64,000 nt of DNA from Viridibacterium sp035456105 (GTDB lineage Bacteria; Pseudomonadota; Gammaproteobacteria; Burkholderiales; Rhodocyclaceae), in assembly GCA_035456105.1 (NCBI GenBank), contig DATIDV010000011.1, positions 62,001 to 126,000 of the forward strand. The letters run 5' to 3'. The stretch's first letter is position 1. The number at the start of each line of letters is the position of its first letter. Shown here in pieces: positions 53,421 to 62,093 of the stretch. Made by a program: the position numbers and the translations under genes. A model generated the notes under the pieces. That model worked only from the letters and a program-made list of their open reading frames with translations, did not search any database and was not told where the DNA came from.

Positions 53421-54050
53421 CAAAATGGTGATGGACTGCTGCAAAGCTTTCTCGCCGATGCGGCACGTCGTGATCAGGTGTGGCTGGTTGGCGGCACAAT
53501 TCCGCTCGTGGCCCATGACGACGGGCGGGTGCGCAACACCAACCTGGCCTTCAACCCCAAAGGCCTGCGCGTAGCGCGCTATGACAAGATCCACTTGTTC
53601 GGTTTTGCACGTGGCGAAGAGAGCTGCAACGAATCGCGCACCATCGAAGCTGGACACGATGCGGTCACCTTCGATGCGCCCTGGGGCAAGACCGAGCTGG
53701 TGATCTGCTACGACCTGCGCTTCCCCGAACTCTTCCGTCAGTTGGGCGAGGTGAGCCTGATCATCCTGCCCGCCGCATTTACCGAGACCACCGGCCGCGC
53801 GCATTGGGAAGTACTGCTGCGCGCACGCGCGATCGAAAACCAGTGTTACGTGCTGGCCGGTACCCAAGGTGGCACACATCCGCATGGCCGTCGCACCTTC
53901 GGTCGCAGCATGCTGATCGATCTCTGGGGCGAGATCGTCGCGCGCCACGACAGCGGTCCCGGGCTGGCTGTCGGCACGCTGGACCTGCAACGCATCCACG
54001 ATATCCGCGAAAGCCTGCCGGTGCTGAAGCATCGACGACTTGTGCCGTAA
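53421..54050 (+). pseudogene. truncated second copy of the carbon-nitrogen hydrolase gene
   Basis: From about 53430 the reading DGLLQSFLADAARRDQVWLV aligns with residues 63-85 of the intact gene and continues to the common C-terminus. Lys and Cys of the triad remain (RYDKIHLFGF, VICYDLRFPE) but the first 60 residues with the catalytic Glu are gone. The only start is a GTG at 53478 inside the homologous region. The protein would be inactive. High identity to the intact copy indicates a recent duplication. Confidence 0.85.
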
Positions 54051-54191
54051 TACATTTGCTATGCAACGTGACAGAAGTCATGCCGTCACGCGTGGTTGTG
54101 CTCTTGTTCTGGATTGAAATCAACAAGCGCAATGCACTTGTGACGTAACCTTGCGGCGCATTTTCATAGTTAAAAATAAGGGAGGAAATAA

Positions 54192-54668
54192 ATGTTCAGT
54201 GTTGTTCGCACTTTCTTGGCGGTCACCGTTATCGCGCTGGTTACGGGTTGTGCAAGCGTCCCGACTCCGGATGAAATGAAGTCCCAAGTTGCTGGTTTTG
54301 CTCTTCCAAAGTTGCCTGAATCAGGCAAAGCGATTGTGTATGTAGTGCGTCCTTCTGGTGTTGGCCCGCTTATCCGGTTCAACGTTTTCGTCGATGATCA
54401 GGAGGATGCATCTGAAATGGGCTACACCCGTGGTTCCCAGTACATTTATTTCAACTTGAAGCCCGGCAAGCACAAGATCTTGTCCAAGGCTGAGAACTGG
54501 GCTGAGGCCGAAGTTGATGCCAAGGCTGGGGACATTATTTTCATCCAGCAAGATGCTTCGATGGGGTTCCTGATGGCCCGAAACAGCGTCATGAGCATTC
54601 CTGACTACCAAGGAAAATACCACGTCAAGAGCTTGGTTCTCGGGACAATTGCCAAGTCGGACAAGTGA
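54192..54668 (+). CDS. DUF2846-type lipoprotein
   Basis: 158 residues. Lipobox LVTGC with the lipidated Cys at residue 20, after a short hydrophobic signal. The body (GKAIVYVVRPSGVGPLIRFN, GSQYIYFNLKPGKHKILSKA, AKAGDIIFIQQD) matches the DUF2846 fold of small envelope lipoproteins. Function unknown. Preceded by GGAGG. The codon use is less GC-rich than its neighbours, hinting at transfer or weak selection. A terminator follows. Confidence 0.85.
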   Translation: MFSVVRTFLAVTVIALVTGCASVPTPDEMKSQVAGFALPKLPESGKAIVYVVRPSGVGPLIRFNVFVDDQEDASEMGYTRGSQYIYFNLKPGKHKILSKAENWAEAEVDAKAGDIIFIQQDASMGFLMARNSVMSIPDYQGKYHVKSLVLGTIAKSDK

Positions 54669-54689
54669 TCTGACTGAGTTTGAGCCGGC

Positions 54690-54720
54690 GAAAAGCCACG
54701 CGAAATGCGTGGCTTTTTTC
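54690..54720 (+). terminator. rho-independent terminator after the lipoprotein gene
   Basis: Stem AAAAGCCACGC / GCGTGGCTTTT, 5-base loop, six T residues. Confidence 0.92.
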
Positions 54721-54743
54721 ATGCGAGCAGATTTGAACGCGCC

Positions 54744-55314
54744 CTAGGAAAGTAGGGCCATCAATGCGCCGGGATGGATCGCCCATCCGAGCAGGCTAGC
54801 AAGGCCCATGAGGACGCCAAAGCCGGTGGGAACCATCGCCACACAGTAGAGCGCCCACATCGAGGTCAGCGCCGTGACGGCGAGCAGGGCGATGGAAATG
54901 GCCAGCAGCGCATCGCTCAGATCGAACTGGTCGTCGTGGTAGTTCAGCGCGTCGTATTTCTGCTGGTCTGCCTCGGCGGCCTTGCGCAGTTCTTCGCGTT
55001 TGGCCAACTGGCCCTTCGCAATGCCCTCGTATTTCGCAATCGCTTCAGTGTAGCCCGCATCGTTGCACGGCGTCGCCTGCGCGACATCGCCGCGGATCGT
55101 GCGGGCCGGGTAGTAGGCCCTGTGGTCGAGCTTGTCGGCCTGGACCTGCTGCATGGCCTGCACGACGTTGTCATCCTTGACCTTGCATACGCCCATGAAG
55201 GTGGCGGATGGCCACGGTGATCGCCACCACCGCATTCAGGCGTGCCGTGCGTGCCTCGGGCGCAGCGCTGGCTTCGCTGCTGAACTGCACCAGCTCCAAG
55301 GGGGCGACGCTCAT
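54744..55314 (-). pseudogene. DUF4337-type membrane protein gene with a frameshift
   Basis: Two frames make one protein: MSVAPLELVQFSSEASAAPE ... LNAVVAITVAI from ATG 55314, then after a one-base remainder at 55206 ATFMGVCKVKDDNVVQAMQQ to the C-terminus with hydrophobic segments (ALLAISIALLAVTALTSMWA; FGVLMGLASLLGW). The break falls inside the first membrane helix. Two missing bases would restore about 190 residues of a DUF4337-like protein. A real mutation or a sequencing error are both possible. Confidence 0.75.
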
Positions 55315-55336
55315 GTGTTGTCGCCTGTTGTTGTGC

Positions 55337-56611
55337 TTATTGCCAGCTGATCAGGCCGTAGTTCTTCTTGCCGCGACGGATCACGCTGAAGCGGCCGAAG
55401 AGGCGCTCGGCGTCGCCGAAGGTCTTGTCCAGCGCATCGGCCTTGACGCCGTTGATCGTCACGCTGCCGCTCTGGATGAAGGTGCGCGCCTCGCTCTTCG
55501 ACTTGGCGAGATCGGCTGCAACGAGCGCATCAATGAGGCCGTCCGCAGATTTCTCCAACTGCACGCCGGGCATGCCGTCCTGTGCCAACTGCTCGAGATC
55601 AGACTCCGTCAGCGCATCGAGACTGCCCGAGAACAGGCTCTCGCTGATGCGCTGCGCCGCGGCCAGTGCGGCCTTGCCGTGCACGAGTTCCGTCGCCTGC
55701 TCTGCGAGGATGCGTTGCGCTTCCGGCTTCTTGCCGCTGGCCTTGTCCGCCTCTTCGATGGCCTTGATTTCGGCCACGCTGAGGAAGGTGAAGTAGTGCA
55801 TGAACTTGTACACGTCCGCATCGGCCGTGTTGAGCCAGAACTGGTAGAAGGCGTACGGTGAGGTCTTCTTCGGGTCGAGCCAGATCGCACCGGATTCGGT
55901 CTTGCCGAACTTCGTGCCGTCCGATTTCGTCACCAGCGGCAGCGTCAGGCCGTACACCTGTTTCTGATGCAGGCGGCGCGTCAGGTCCGTGCCGGCGACG
56001 ATATTGCCCCACTGGTCCGAGCCGCCGATCTGCAGCACGCAGCCATGCAGTTCGTTGAGTTTGGCGAAGTCGTAGCCCTGCAGCAGGCTGTACGAGAATT
56101 CCGTGTACGAAATGCCCTGGTCGTCGCGGTTGAGGCGCTGCTGTACCGACTCCTTCTTGATCATCGTGTTGACCGAGAAGTGCTTGCCGATGTCGCGCAG
56201 GAATTCGAGCGCACCCATGCCGCCAAACCAGTCGTAGTTGTTGGCCATGACCGCGGCGTTGCTGCCTTCGAAATTCAGGAAGGGCGCAACCTGGCCGCGG
56301 ATTTTGTCGACCCAGCTGGCGATCACGTCCGGCGTATTGAGCTTGCGTTCGGTGGCCTTGAAGCTTGGGTCGCCGATCATGCCGGTTGCACCACCGACAA
56401 GAGCGATCGGCTTGTGGCCAGCCTGCTGGAAGCGCTTCAGGACCAGCACCGGCACGAGGTGACCGAGGTGCAGGCTGTCCGCCGTCGGGTCAAAGCCGCA
56501 ATAGAGCGTCACCGACTCCTTGGCCAGCAGCGCGTCGAGCGCCTGCGCATCGGTAGTCTGCGCGATCAAACCACGATCATGCAGATCCTGGACAAGGGGT
56601 GACTGATACAT
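55337..56611 (-). CDS. tyrS: tyrosyl-tRNA synthetase
   Basis: 424 residues, class I synthetase. HIGH equivalent HLGHLVP, tyrosine pocket GGSDQWGNIVAGTDLTR, KMSKS equivalent KFGKTESG, and a C-terminal S4-like RNA-binding domain (FIQSGSVTINGVKADALDKT). Housekeeping enzyme charging tRNA-Tyr. Confidence 0.98.
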   Translation of the reverse strand: MYQSPLVQDLHDRGLIAQTTDAQALDALLAKESVTLYCGFDPTADSLHLGHLVPVLVLKRFQQAGHKPIALVGGATGMIGDPSFKATERKLNTPDVIASWVDKIRGQVAPFLNFEGSNAAVMANNYDWFGGMGALEFLRDIGKHFSVNTMIKKESVQQRLNRDDQGISYTEFSYSLLQGYDFAKLNELHGCVLQIGGSDQWGNIVAGTDLTRRLHQKQVYGLTLPLVTKSDGTKFGKTESGAIWLDPKKTSPYAFYQFWLNTADADVYKFMHYFTFLSVAEIKAIEEADKASGKKPEAQRILAEQATELVHGKAALAAAQRISESLFSGSLDALTESDLEQLAQDGMPGVQLEKSADGLIDALVAADLAKSKSEARTFIQSGSVTINGVKADALDKTFGDAERLFGRFSVIRRGKKNYGLISWQ

Positions 56612-56805
56612 GGGTAAATCTCCGCAATACCGGCCCGCACAGCGCGCGCCGCAACATTTGAGGGCGCAATTCTAGCAGGCGAGGGCTTTGGGCCGGCTGC
56701 GTCACAGTTGTCGGACCGCTCAAATCTACCCTGGCCGAAAAATCCCCCGATTTTTCGAGCCTGTCAGCGTTTGAAGCGGCCGCGTTGTGCGTTCCATGAA
56801 GCGGG

Positions 56806-57852
56806 TCAGCGCGAAATGCCTTCGCTGCCATCGCTTTTCATGAGCGCTTTGACTTCGTCTGCCGTGACGAGGTTGAAGTCGCCGTAGATGGTGTTTTTGA
56901 GTGTTGCGGCGGCCACGGCGAATTCCAGCGCCGACGCGTCGTTGCCCGGATAGTGAAGGAGTCCGTAGATCATGCCTGCGGCAAAAGCATCGCCAACACC
57001 CACGCAGTCCACAACGTGTTCAATGGCGTGGGTGCGCGCCGGGATCAGCTTGCCGCCGCTGTAGTACAGGCCGGTGAGGATGTGGTGATTGGCATCGAGG
57101 GTGTTGCGCAGGGCCACGAAGAATTTCTTGCCATGGCCGGCCGTGGCTTCGACTTCGCCGAGGAACCGCTCCCAGCCGGCCAGGTCGATCGGCTCTTGCG
57201 CACTGCGCACCTTGTACGAGGGCGCTGAGCCAACGCCATAAGCCACCTTGTATTCGCTCGGCGTGCCGAACAGCACGTCGGTCAACGCCAGCATTGGCGC
57301 CATGGCGTCCAGCGCGCTTATGCCGTATTGCCAAAGGTTCTTGCGGTAATTCAGATCGCATGAAACGGTCAGCCCGAGTCTCTTTGCTGTCTGGATGGCC
57401 TCCAGCGTGCAGTCGGCGATGCCTTGCGACAGGCCGGGGCCGATGCCCGACCAGTGAAACCAGGTGGCGCCGGCCAAAGCTTTTTCCCAGTCGATCATGC
57501 CTGCTTGCAACGTGGCGAACGAAGAGTTGGCACGGTCGTACACGACCTTCGAGACGCGCTGGGCGGCTGGATTTTCGTAGTAGTAGAGCCCCAGGCGTTC
57601 TCCACCGAAGCAGATGTGTTCGGTGCCGAGTCCGTGCGAGCGTAGTTCGGCAAGGCATGCTTCGGCGATGTCGTTGCGGGGGAAGCGCGTGACAAAGTCG
57701 CTCTTCAAGCCGAAGTGGGCCAGTGAGACGGCGCAGTTCGTTTCGCTGCCGCCAAAGGTGGCGGCGAAGGTATTCGTTTGGGATAACTTGAGAAAGCCCG
57801 GTGGCGTGAGCCTGAGCAGGACTTCGCCGAAACTGACGATTCTGTGTTCCAT
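56806..57852 (-). CDS. kdgK: 2-dehydro-3-deoxygluconokinase (PfkB family)
   Basis: 348 residues from ATG 57852. PfkB kinase: N-terminal FGEVLLRLTPPGFLKLSQTN, GGSETNCAVSLAHFGLKSDF, and the C-terminal catalytic DCVGVGDAFAAGMIYGL. The region GERLGLYYYENPAAQR matches KdgK substrate contacts. KdgK phosphorylates 2-keto-3-deoxygluconate to KDPG, joining pectin and alginate breakdown to the Entner-Doudoroff route. This links to ogl at 17.4 kb and the alginate lyase. The DUF4914 gene lies directly upstream (115 bases) on the same strand. Confidence 0.92.
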   Translation of the reverse strand: MEHRIVSFGEVLLRLTPPGFLKLSQTNTFAATFGGSETNCAVSLAHFGLKSDFVTRFPRNDIAEACLAELRSHGLGTEHICFGGERLGLYYYENPAAQRVSKVVYDRANSSFATLQAGMIDWEKALAGATWFHWSGIGPGLSQGIADCTLEAIQTAKRLGLTVSCDLNYRKNLWQYGISALDAMAPMLALTDVLFGTPSEYKVAYGVGSAPSYKVRSAQEPIDLAGWERFLGEVEATAGHGKKFFVALRNTLDANHHILTGLYYSGGKLIPARTHAIEHVVDCVGVGDAFAAGMIYGLLHYPGNDASALEFAVAAATLKNTIYGDFNLVTADEVKALMKSDGSEGISR

Positions 57853-57967
57853 GGTTGATCCTTTTTTGGGGGGAAAGGGGCGGCAGCATCCAGGGGCTGT
57901 GGGGCAGGGCGGTACGCCATCTGCCTGACCACTATCCCCGGAAGCGCGCCCGTTTGGAAGCCTGTGC

Positions 57968-59929
57968 TTATCCCTTGAAAATCTGGTGCGGAATAAGCTT
58001 CCAGTAATCTTCCTGCGTCGCGTCATTCATGCATGCGTTGATGATCTTGCGACCGAGCGGGTCGAGATCGTCGGTGAGGAAAGGTGCCAGTTCGCGCTTG
58101 AAGAACTCGCGCCACTGGCGTGCGCCTTCCTCGAACACTTCCTTGCCGCCTTCGAGTTGGCTTGCCACGTGCAGGAATACGGGCGGGACCATCGAGCCTT
58201 CCACCTTGATCTGCTTCGGCACGTAGCCGAGCAGGGCGCACGGGCTTTCGACCAGTTGCTCACGCGAGAAGCGCGCACTGCCGCGACGGGCGAGGTATTC
58301 GCGCGCCACCCACTCGGCCATGAAACCGACCTTCCACGCACCGATGTACTGATTCGGGATCAGCACATGACGCGTCTCGGTGTTCTCCATGATCTGGCGC
58401 AGCAGCAGATTGGCCTGGTCGACGCGGCGCCCGGTACAGAACGCCCAGTACGAACCCACGCCTTCGGACTGCATGCCCTTCGAGTCCTGAATGCTGGGGT
58501 TGGCGTGGCCGCGCGGTGCAACCAGGCGCCATAGCCAGGCAAGCGCCGGGCTGAGGATGTGCAGCATGCCGACGATGCCGTATTGCGGGCTCTCGCGGTG
58601 CGTGGGCGGGCAACGCACGCCGAAGCTGCGAATGTTCACCGCCACGGGGCCGCTGGTGATGCCGTCAATCATGTCGCGCGGAATGATGATGCGCGGGTTC
58701 GGGCAAGTCACGCCGGGCGAGTCCTCGATGTGTTCCCAGATCTGCACGCTGCCGCCCGGCACGATGTAGTGATTGAGGAAGATCAGCGGCTTCGGCGGGT
58801 GCATGCACAGCCGCTCCAGATGCGGTGCGGTGCCGTAGCGCTTGATGTGGTCCACGCGCACGAACCAGCCCGCTTCGGCGTCGGCGATATGCAGCTTGGT
58901 CTTGCCTTCGTTGTAGTGCGGGTGGGCGCAGGCCATGTCGTCGGCCATCGGGTTCAGGTGGCAGGCCTCCGGCAGTACCAGGGTGCGCTCCTCGCCGGTC
59001 ACGACGTTCTTGCCGAGCGACAGGCGACCATCCTCCATGCGGTGGATGTGCTCGGTCATCTCGCTCTTGCCGCCCCCCGAAGCGCCTTCGTGCATGATCA
59101 CCAGCTGGTTGTCATACGGCGTGACCACGCCGACGGCTGCACAGTGATTGGTGGTCCAGCCTTCGCGCTCGCCAATGTCGAGCAGCATCGAGTAGACGCC
59201 CTTCTTGGCGCTCGGTCCCGGGTACAGGTTGTAGGCGTAGATCTCCTGATGCGTTTCGGTGCGGGCATGCACGACGACCTGCTTGCCGTCGTAATGGGTG
59301 TGGCGCATCGGTGGGGCGATGAACTGCGCGCCCGCGTTGAGCTTGAAGTCAGCCGGTACTTCGCTGCCCGCAATCATGCCCTGCAGGTCAGCCAGCGCGG
59401 CGGCGAAGAAGCCGGCCTGCTTCGGGCAGATCAGCAGCGCGCCATAGCGCAGATCCTCGGGGCCGGCGTAAAACGGCACCACGATCAGCTCCTGCGTCTT
59501 GAGCCAGTCCAGCGTCTTCTGCCGTGTCTTGTCGAAGCTCTCGCCAAAACGTTCTACATAAGTCGGCTTGTCGGTCGGCAACTGGTCGCCGATGACCATG
59601 GCATTCGGGTCGCGACGCCGCATGCGCGGATCCGGGAAATTGACGGCCACGCCATTGCGCGCCTTGGTCACGACCGCCTCGACCACGCGGCCCAATTGCG
59701 GCACCTCGAAGGCGACTTCGTACTCGCCCTTGTCTTCGCGATTGCCGAGTGTCCAGTCCGTCGTGCCGGTCTCGCGACCCAGCGCCCAGTTCAGCAGATC
59801 TTCGCGGCATTCCGCCACGAACAGCTTGGGTGCGGCGCTGAGTACCTCGATGACGTGCGGCGGCAGGCCGAGTTGCGGCCAGTCGTTCTTGAAGTCGATG
59901 GGTGCTGAATTGGGGCGTGACTGCGGCAT
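57968..59929 (-). CDS. DUF4914 family protein with HprK/PEPCK-like P-loop
   Basis: 653 residues, cytosolic. An unusual P-loop HEGASGGGKSEMTEH (about 280-294) resembles HprK and PEP carboxykinase Walker A motifs rather than common ATPases. Other conserved blocks: LICPKQAGFFAAALADLQGM, PEACHLNPMADDMACAHPHY, VNIRSFGVRCPPTHRESPQY and the C-terminal DLDPLGRKIINACMND. The family is widespread but without assigned function. Its position just before kdgK suggests a link with uronate/KDG metabolism, perhaps as a kinase of a metabolite or protein (inference). Confidence 0.82.
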   Translation of the reverse strand: MPQSRPNSAPIDFKNDWPQLGLPPHVIEVLSAAPKLFVAECREDLLNWALGRETGTTDWTLGNREDKGEYEVAFEVPQLGRVVEAVVTKARNGVAVNFPDPRMRRRDPNAMVIGDQLPTDKPTYVERFGESFDKTRQKTLDWLKTQELIVVPFYAGPEDLRYGALLICPKQAGFFAAALADLQGMIAGSEVPADFKLNAGAQFIAPPMRHTHYDGKQVVVHARTETHQEIYAYNLYPGPSAKKGVYSMLLDIGEREGWTTNHCAAVGVVTPYDNQLVIMHEGASGGGKSEMTEHIHRMEDGRLSLGKNVVTGEERTLVLPEACHLNPMADDMACAHPHYNEGKTKLHIADAEAGWFVRVDHIKRYGTAPHLERLCMHPPKPLIFLNHYIVPGGSVQIWEHIEDSPGVTCPNPRIIIPRDMIDGITSGPVAVNIRSFGVRCPPTHRESPQYGIVGMLHILSPALAWLWRLVAPRGHANPSIQDSKGMQSEGVGSYWAFCTGRRVDQANLLLRQIMENTETRHVLIPNQYIGAWKVGFMAEWVAREYLARRGSARFSREQLVESPCALLGYVPKQIKVEGSMVPPVFLHVASQLEGGKEVFEEGARQWREFFKRELAPFLTDDLDPLGRKIINACMNDATQEDYWKLIPHQIFKG

Positions 59930-60036
59930 CGTGGGCTCTTCCTGTTTGGGATAGAGCCCACCTTACGGGGAGTTGCGCCGTGCGGACTTGAGGTAGGTTA
60001 AGAAATGGCGCCTGCACGCATGATTCCATGAGGCTC

Positions 60037-60132
60037 GTCGTCCCCGCGAAGGCGGGGACCCAGCGGCTTTCGCGCAGTAACGAATACCGCAAAAGCCAAC
60101 GACACTGGCCTGGCGCCTTCGCGGGAATGACG
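60037..60132. repeat. paired REP-like repeats (CGTCRTYCCCGCGAAGGCG type)
   Basis: GTCCCCGC / GCGGGGAC form a hairpin at 60040-60059. A second, inverted copy (revcomp CGTCATTCCCGCGAAGGCG) lies at 60114-60132, so the pair encloses about 55 bases. Related elements occur at 9.48 and 63.96 kb. They occupy the 246-base gap upstream of the DUF4914 gene. Confidence 0.65.
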
Positions 60133-60175
60133 AAAGCTCAGTGTGTGTTCAAGGGAGGGGCCGCAAACCGGGAAC

Positions 60176-60556
60176 TCAGGCGATGTCCTCATGCAGGCAC
60201 AGGTAGTTCCCTTCGGTGTCCTTGAACCAGGCCGCCTTTTCAGACCCCAGCACGCAGACGTGACCCTCCGTTTTCAAGCCGGGGAAGTCATAGTCTTCGA
60301 AGACCACGCCCTTGGCTTTCAACGCCTTGATGGCGGCTTCGATTTCCGGCACCTGAAAGCTGATCGCGGTGTGATCGGCCTTCGTTCCGCCTTCCTTGGG
60401 GAACAGGGCGATGATGCCGCCGACGACGGCGTAAACGAACTTGCCATCGGGTTTCAGTCCGACGGGTGCCAATCCCAGTTTGTTCTCGTAGAAGTCACGC
60501 GCGCGTTCCATGTTCATGACCGGCAGAATCGTAGTGACGGGTGCAGTGCTCAGCAT
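60176..60556 (-). CDS. VOC (glyoxalase/bleomycin-resistance fold) family protein
   Basis: 126 residues from ATG 60556, which has AGGAGA 8 bases upstream. A single betaalphabetabetabeta module: ILPVMNMERARDFYENKLGL, then FVYAVVGGIIALFPKEGG and the final WFKDTEGNYLCLHED with the metal-site glutamate. Such proteins are dioxygenase-, glyoxalase- or resistance-type; substrate unknown. The same frame runs upstream into a broken PPOX gene; the ribosome-binding site shows that this protein starts independently. Confidence 0.88.
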   Translation of the reverse strand: MLSTAPVTTILPVMNMERARDFYENKLGLAPVGLKPDGKFVYAVVGGIIALFPKEGGTKADHTAISFQVPEIEAAIKALKAKGVVFEDYDFPGLKTEGHVCVLGSEKAAWFKDTEGNYLCLHEDIA

Positions 60557-60576
60557 GGCAATCTCCTTTCGGGTGT

Positions 60577-60854
60577 GCCCAATGCAGCGTGAGATTCGGG
60601 GCAATGCATCGCGAAACACGTCGAACGTCTTCCATGCCGGTTCGGGCGGCAGATAGTCGGTTCGCGGCGCATGGACCGAAGTTTCGACAAGCTGCATCTT
60701 GTCGATGTAACGCGGACAGTTGGGAAAGATGTGGGGCGCGGTGACGCGGATGATGAGCACGGCGCCGGCGTAGGCGGCGATCAGCGACAGGCCGCGTTTC
60801 ACGCGCGCCCTGCAGGCGTCGCAACCCCTCGCGGTAAATCGAGCTGTCTGCCAT
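60577..60854 (-). pseudogene. remnant of a PPOX-class (pyridoxamine-phosphate-oxidase-like) flavoprotein gene
   Basis: ATG 60854 opens MADSSIYREGLRRLQGARET in one frame, like the N-terminus of these proteins. After a large internal deletion the other frame carries their C-terminus: VLIIRVTAPHIFPNCPRYID, KMQLVETS and EPAWKTFDVFRDALP. About half of the expected 200 residues are missing, including the FMN-binding core. Confidence 0.7.
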
Positions 60855-60969
60855 GCGCCCTCCGCCAATCGCGGCCTCGCGCTCCCGCAAGTGGCGCAGC
60901 AGGGCCTCGTTGAATCATAGGCAAGGCTGGCGTAATCCCCAGCAATATCACCGCGGCCGCAAACGGAGT

Positions 60970-62043
60970 CTAGAGCCCGGTTCGCGCCTCAAGCAGTTCG
61001 CGCAAATGCACAGGCAGGTATCGGCGCAAACCATTCGAGATGGTGGCCTCGTGCTTGTTCCACCAGATGCCTGCGGCAATGAAGGCAAAGCCCAGGAGCG
61101 TGAGTATCAGTACGAAGGCGAAGCTGTCCTTGAATATCCGCCACGACAGATCGCCAAGAACCAGCGCAATGCCGATTCCGCCGAATACCGAAAAGACGCG
61201 GCGCCCCAGAATGGCACCCACGAAGACCATCCCGAAATTCAGTGCCAGATAAACGAGCTTGCCATTCAGAGCGCCGTTTCCCATCGAGGAGAGAACGCCC
61301 CAGAAGGTCATCACGCCGAACAGATACAGCCAGAATGCGAAGTCCTTGCCATGACGCGAGCGCAGGTCCACAAAGAATGCGACGAGAAGCATCACCAGGC
61401 CGAAGGCAAGCGTGATTTGCTTGCGCAGCTCCCACGCGGCGTCGCCATAGAAAGAGTCGGGCACGGCCTGCATGATCAGGGCTGGCACGATGTCCATTCC
61501 CATGTACCAAAGCGTTACCGCAATCGGCATCACCATGAAGGGATAGCGAAAGCGCCACAGCATTATGGCGCCCACAGCAAGGGTTGCCAGTTCCATGAGC
61601 AGCCAGCGCCAGTCGATGACGGCGTGATAGTCGCGGTAATGCTGACTGCCCTCTGTGTCGGCCCACAGGCCGAGCAGATGCTGCAAGGCGAAGATTGCGA
61701 GGGGTGTCAGGGCAATGCTCAGCGCGGCGCAGATGCCGGCCGGGACACCAAATCCGCGTTTCTCGAACCAGCCGGCCGCAACGAAGGCGGCAAGCATGTA
61801 AAGCACTGACAGGCCCAGAAGCGCGCCCATGCCCAGCGCTTCTACCGCGAGCGTGGTGAACAGGCTGACGGACCCGATGGCCATCATGCCGCCCAGATAG
61901 TAGAGAACGTGTGTGCCGTTGAATCGCGCGACGCCTGACTTGCGATCACGCGCCTGAAGAAAGGCAATCAAGCTCTCGACAGCGTCTGCTTGCAAGATCC
62001 CCGCGGCCGCAGCGGCCTCCAGATCCCCCCTCTGGATTTTCAT
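60970..62043 (-). CDS. polytopic membrane protein, function unknown
   Basis: 357 residues. After a short hydrophilic start (MKIQRGDLEAAAAAGILQAD with helical segment LIAFLQARDR) come about 9-10 hydrophobic segments spread to the end. The start resembles proteins with an N-terminal cytoplasmic helical region preceding a membrane domain (DUF2157-like layout), but the match is not secure. It follows the ABC exporter genes by 50 bases on the same strand. Confidence 0.7.
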   Translation of the reverse strand: MKIQRGDLEAAAAAGILQADAVESLIAFLQARDRKSGVARFNGTHVLYYLGGMMAIGSVSLFTTLAVEALGMGALLGLSVLYMLAAFVAAGWFEKRGFGVPAGICAALSIALTPLAIFALQHLLGLWADTEGSQHYRDYHAVIDWRWLLMELATLAVGAIMLWRFRYPFMVMPIAVTLWYMGMDIVPALIMQAVPDSFYGDAAWELRKQITLAFGLVMLLVAFFVDLRSRHGKDFAFWLYLFGVMTFWGVLSSMGNGALNGKLVYLALNFGMVFVGAILGRRVFSVFGGIGIALVLGDLSWRIFKDSFAFVLILTLLGFAFIAAGIWWNKHEATISNGLRRYLPVHLRELLEARTGL

Positions 62044-62093
62044 TTCAACTCCTCATTTCTTGTTGTTCTGCACTACGGTGGAACGGCGGCAAC

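Noticed and set aside
58559..59908. 449-codon open frame on the plus strand opposite the DUF4914 gene
   Set aside because: Antisense to a well-supported gene; no domain resemblance; long antisense frames are expected in GC-rich DNA.
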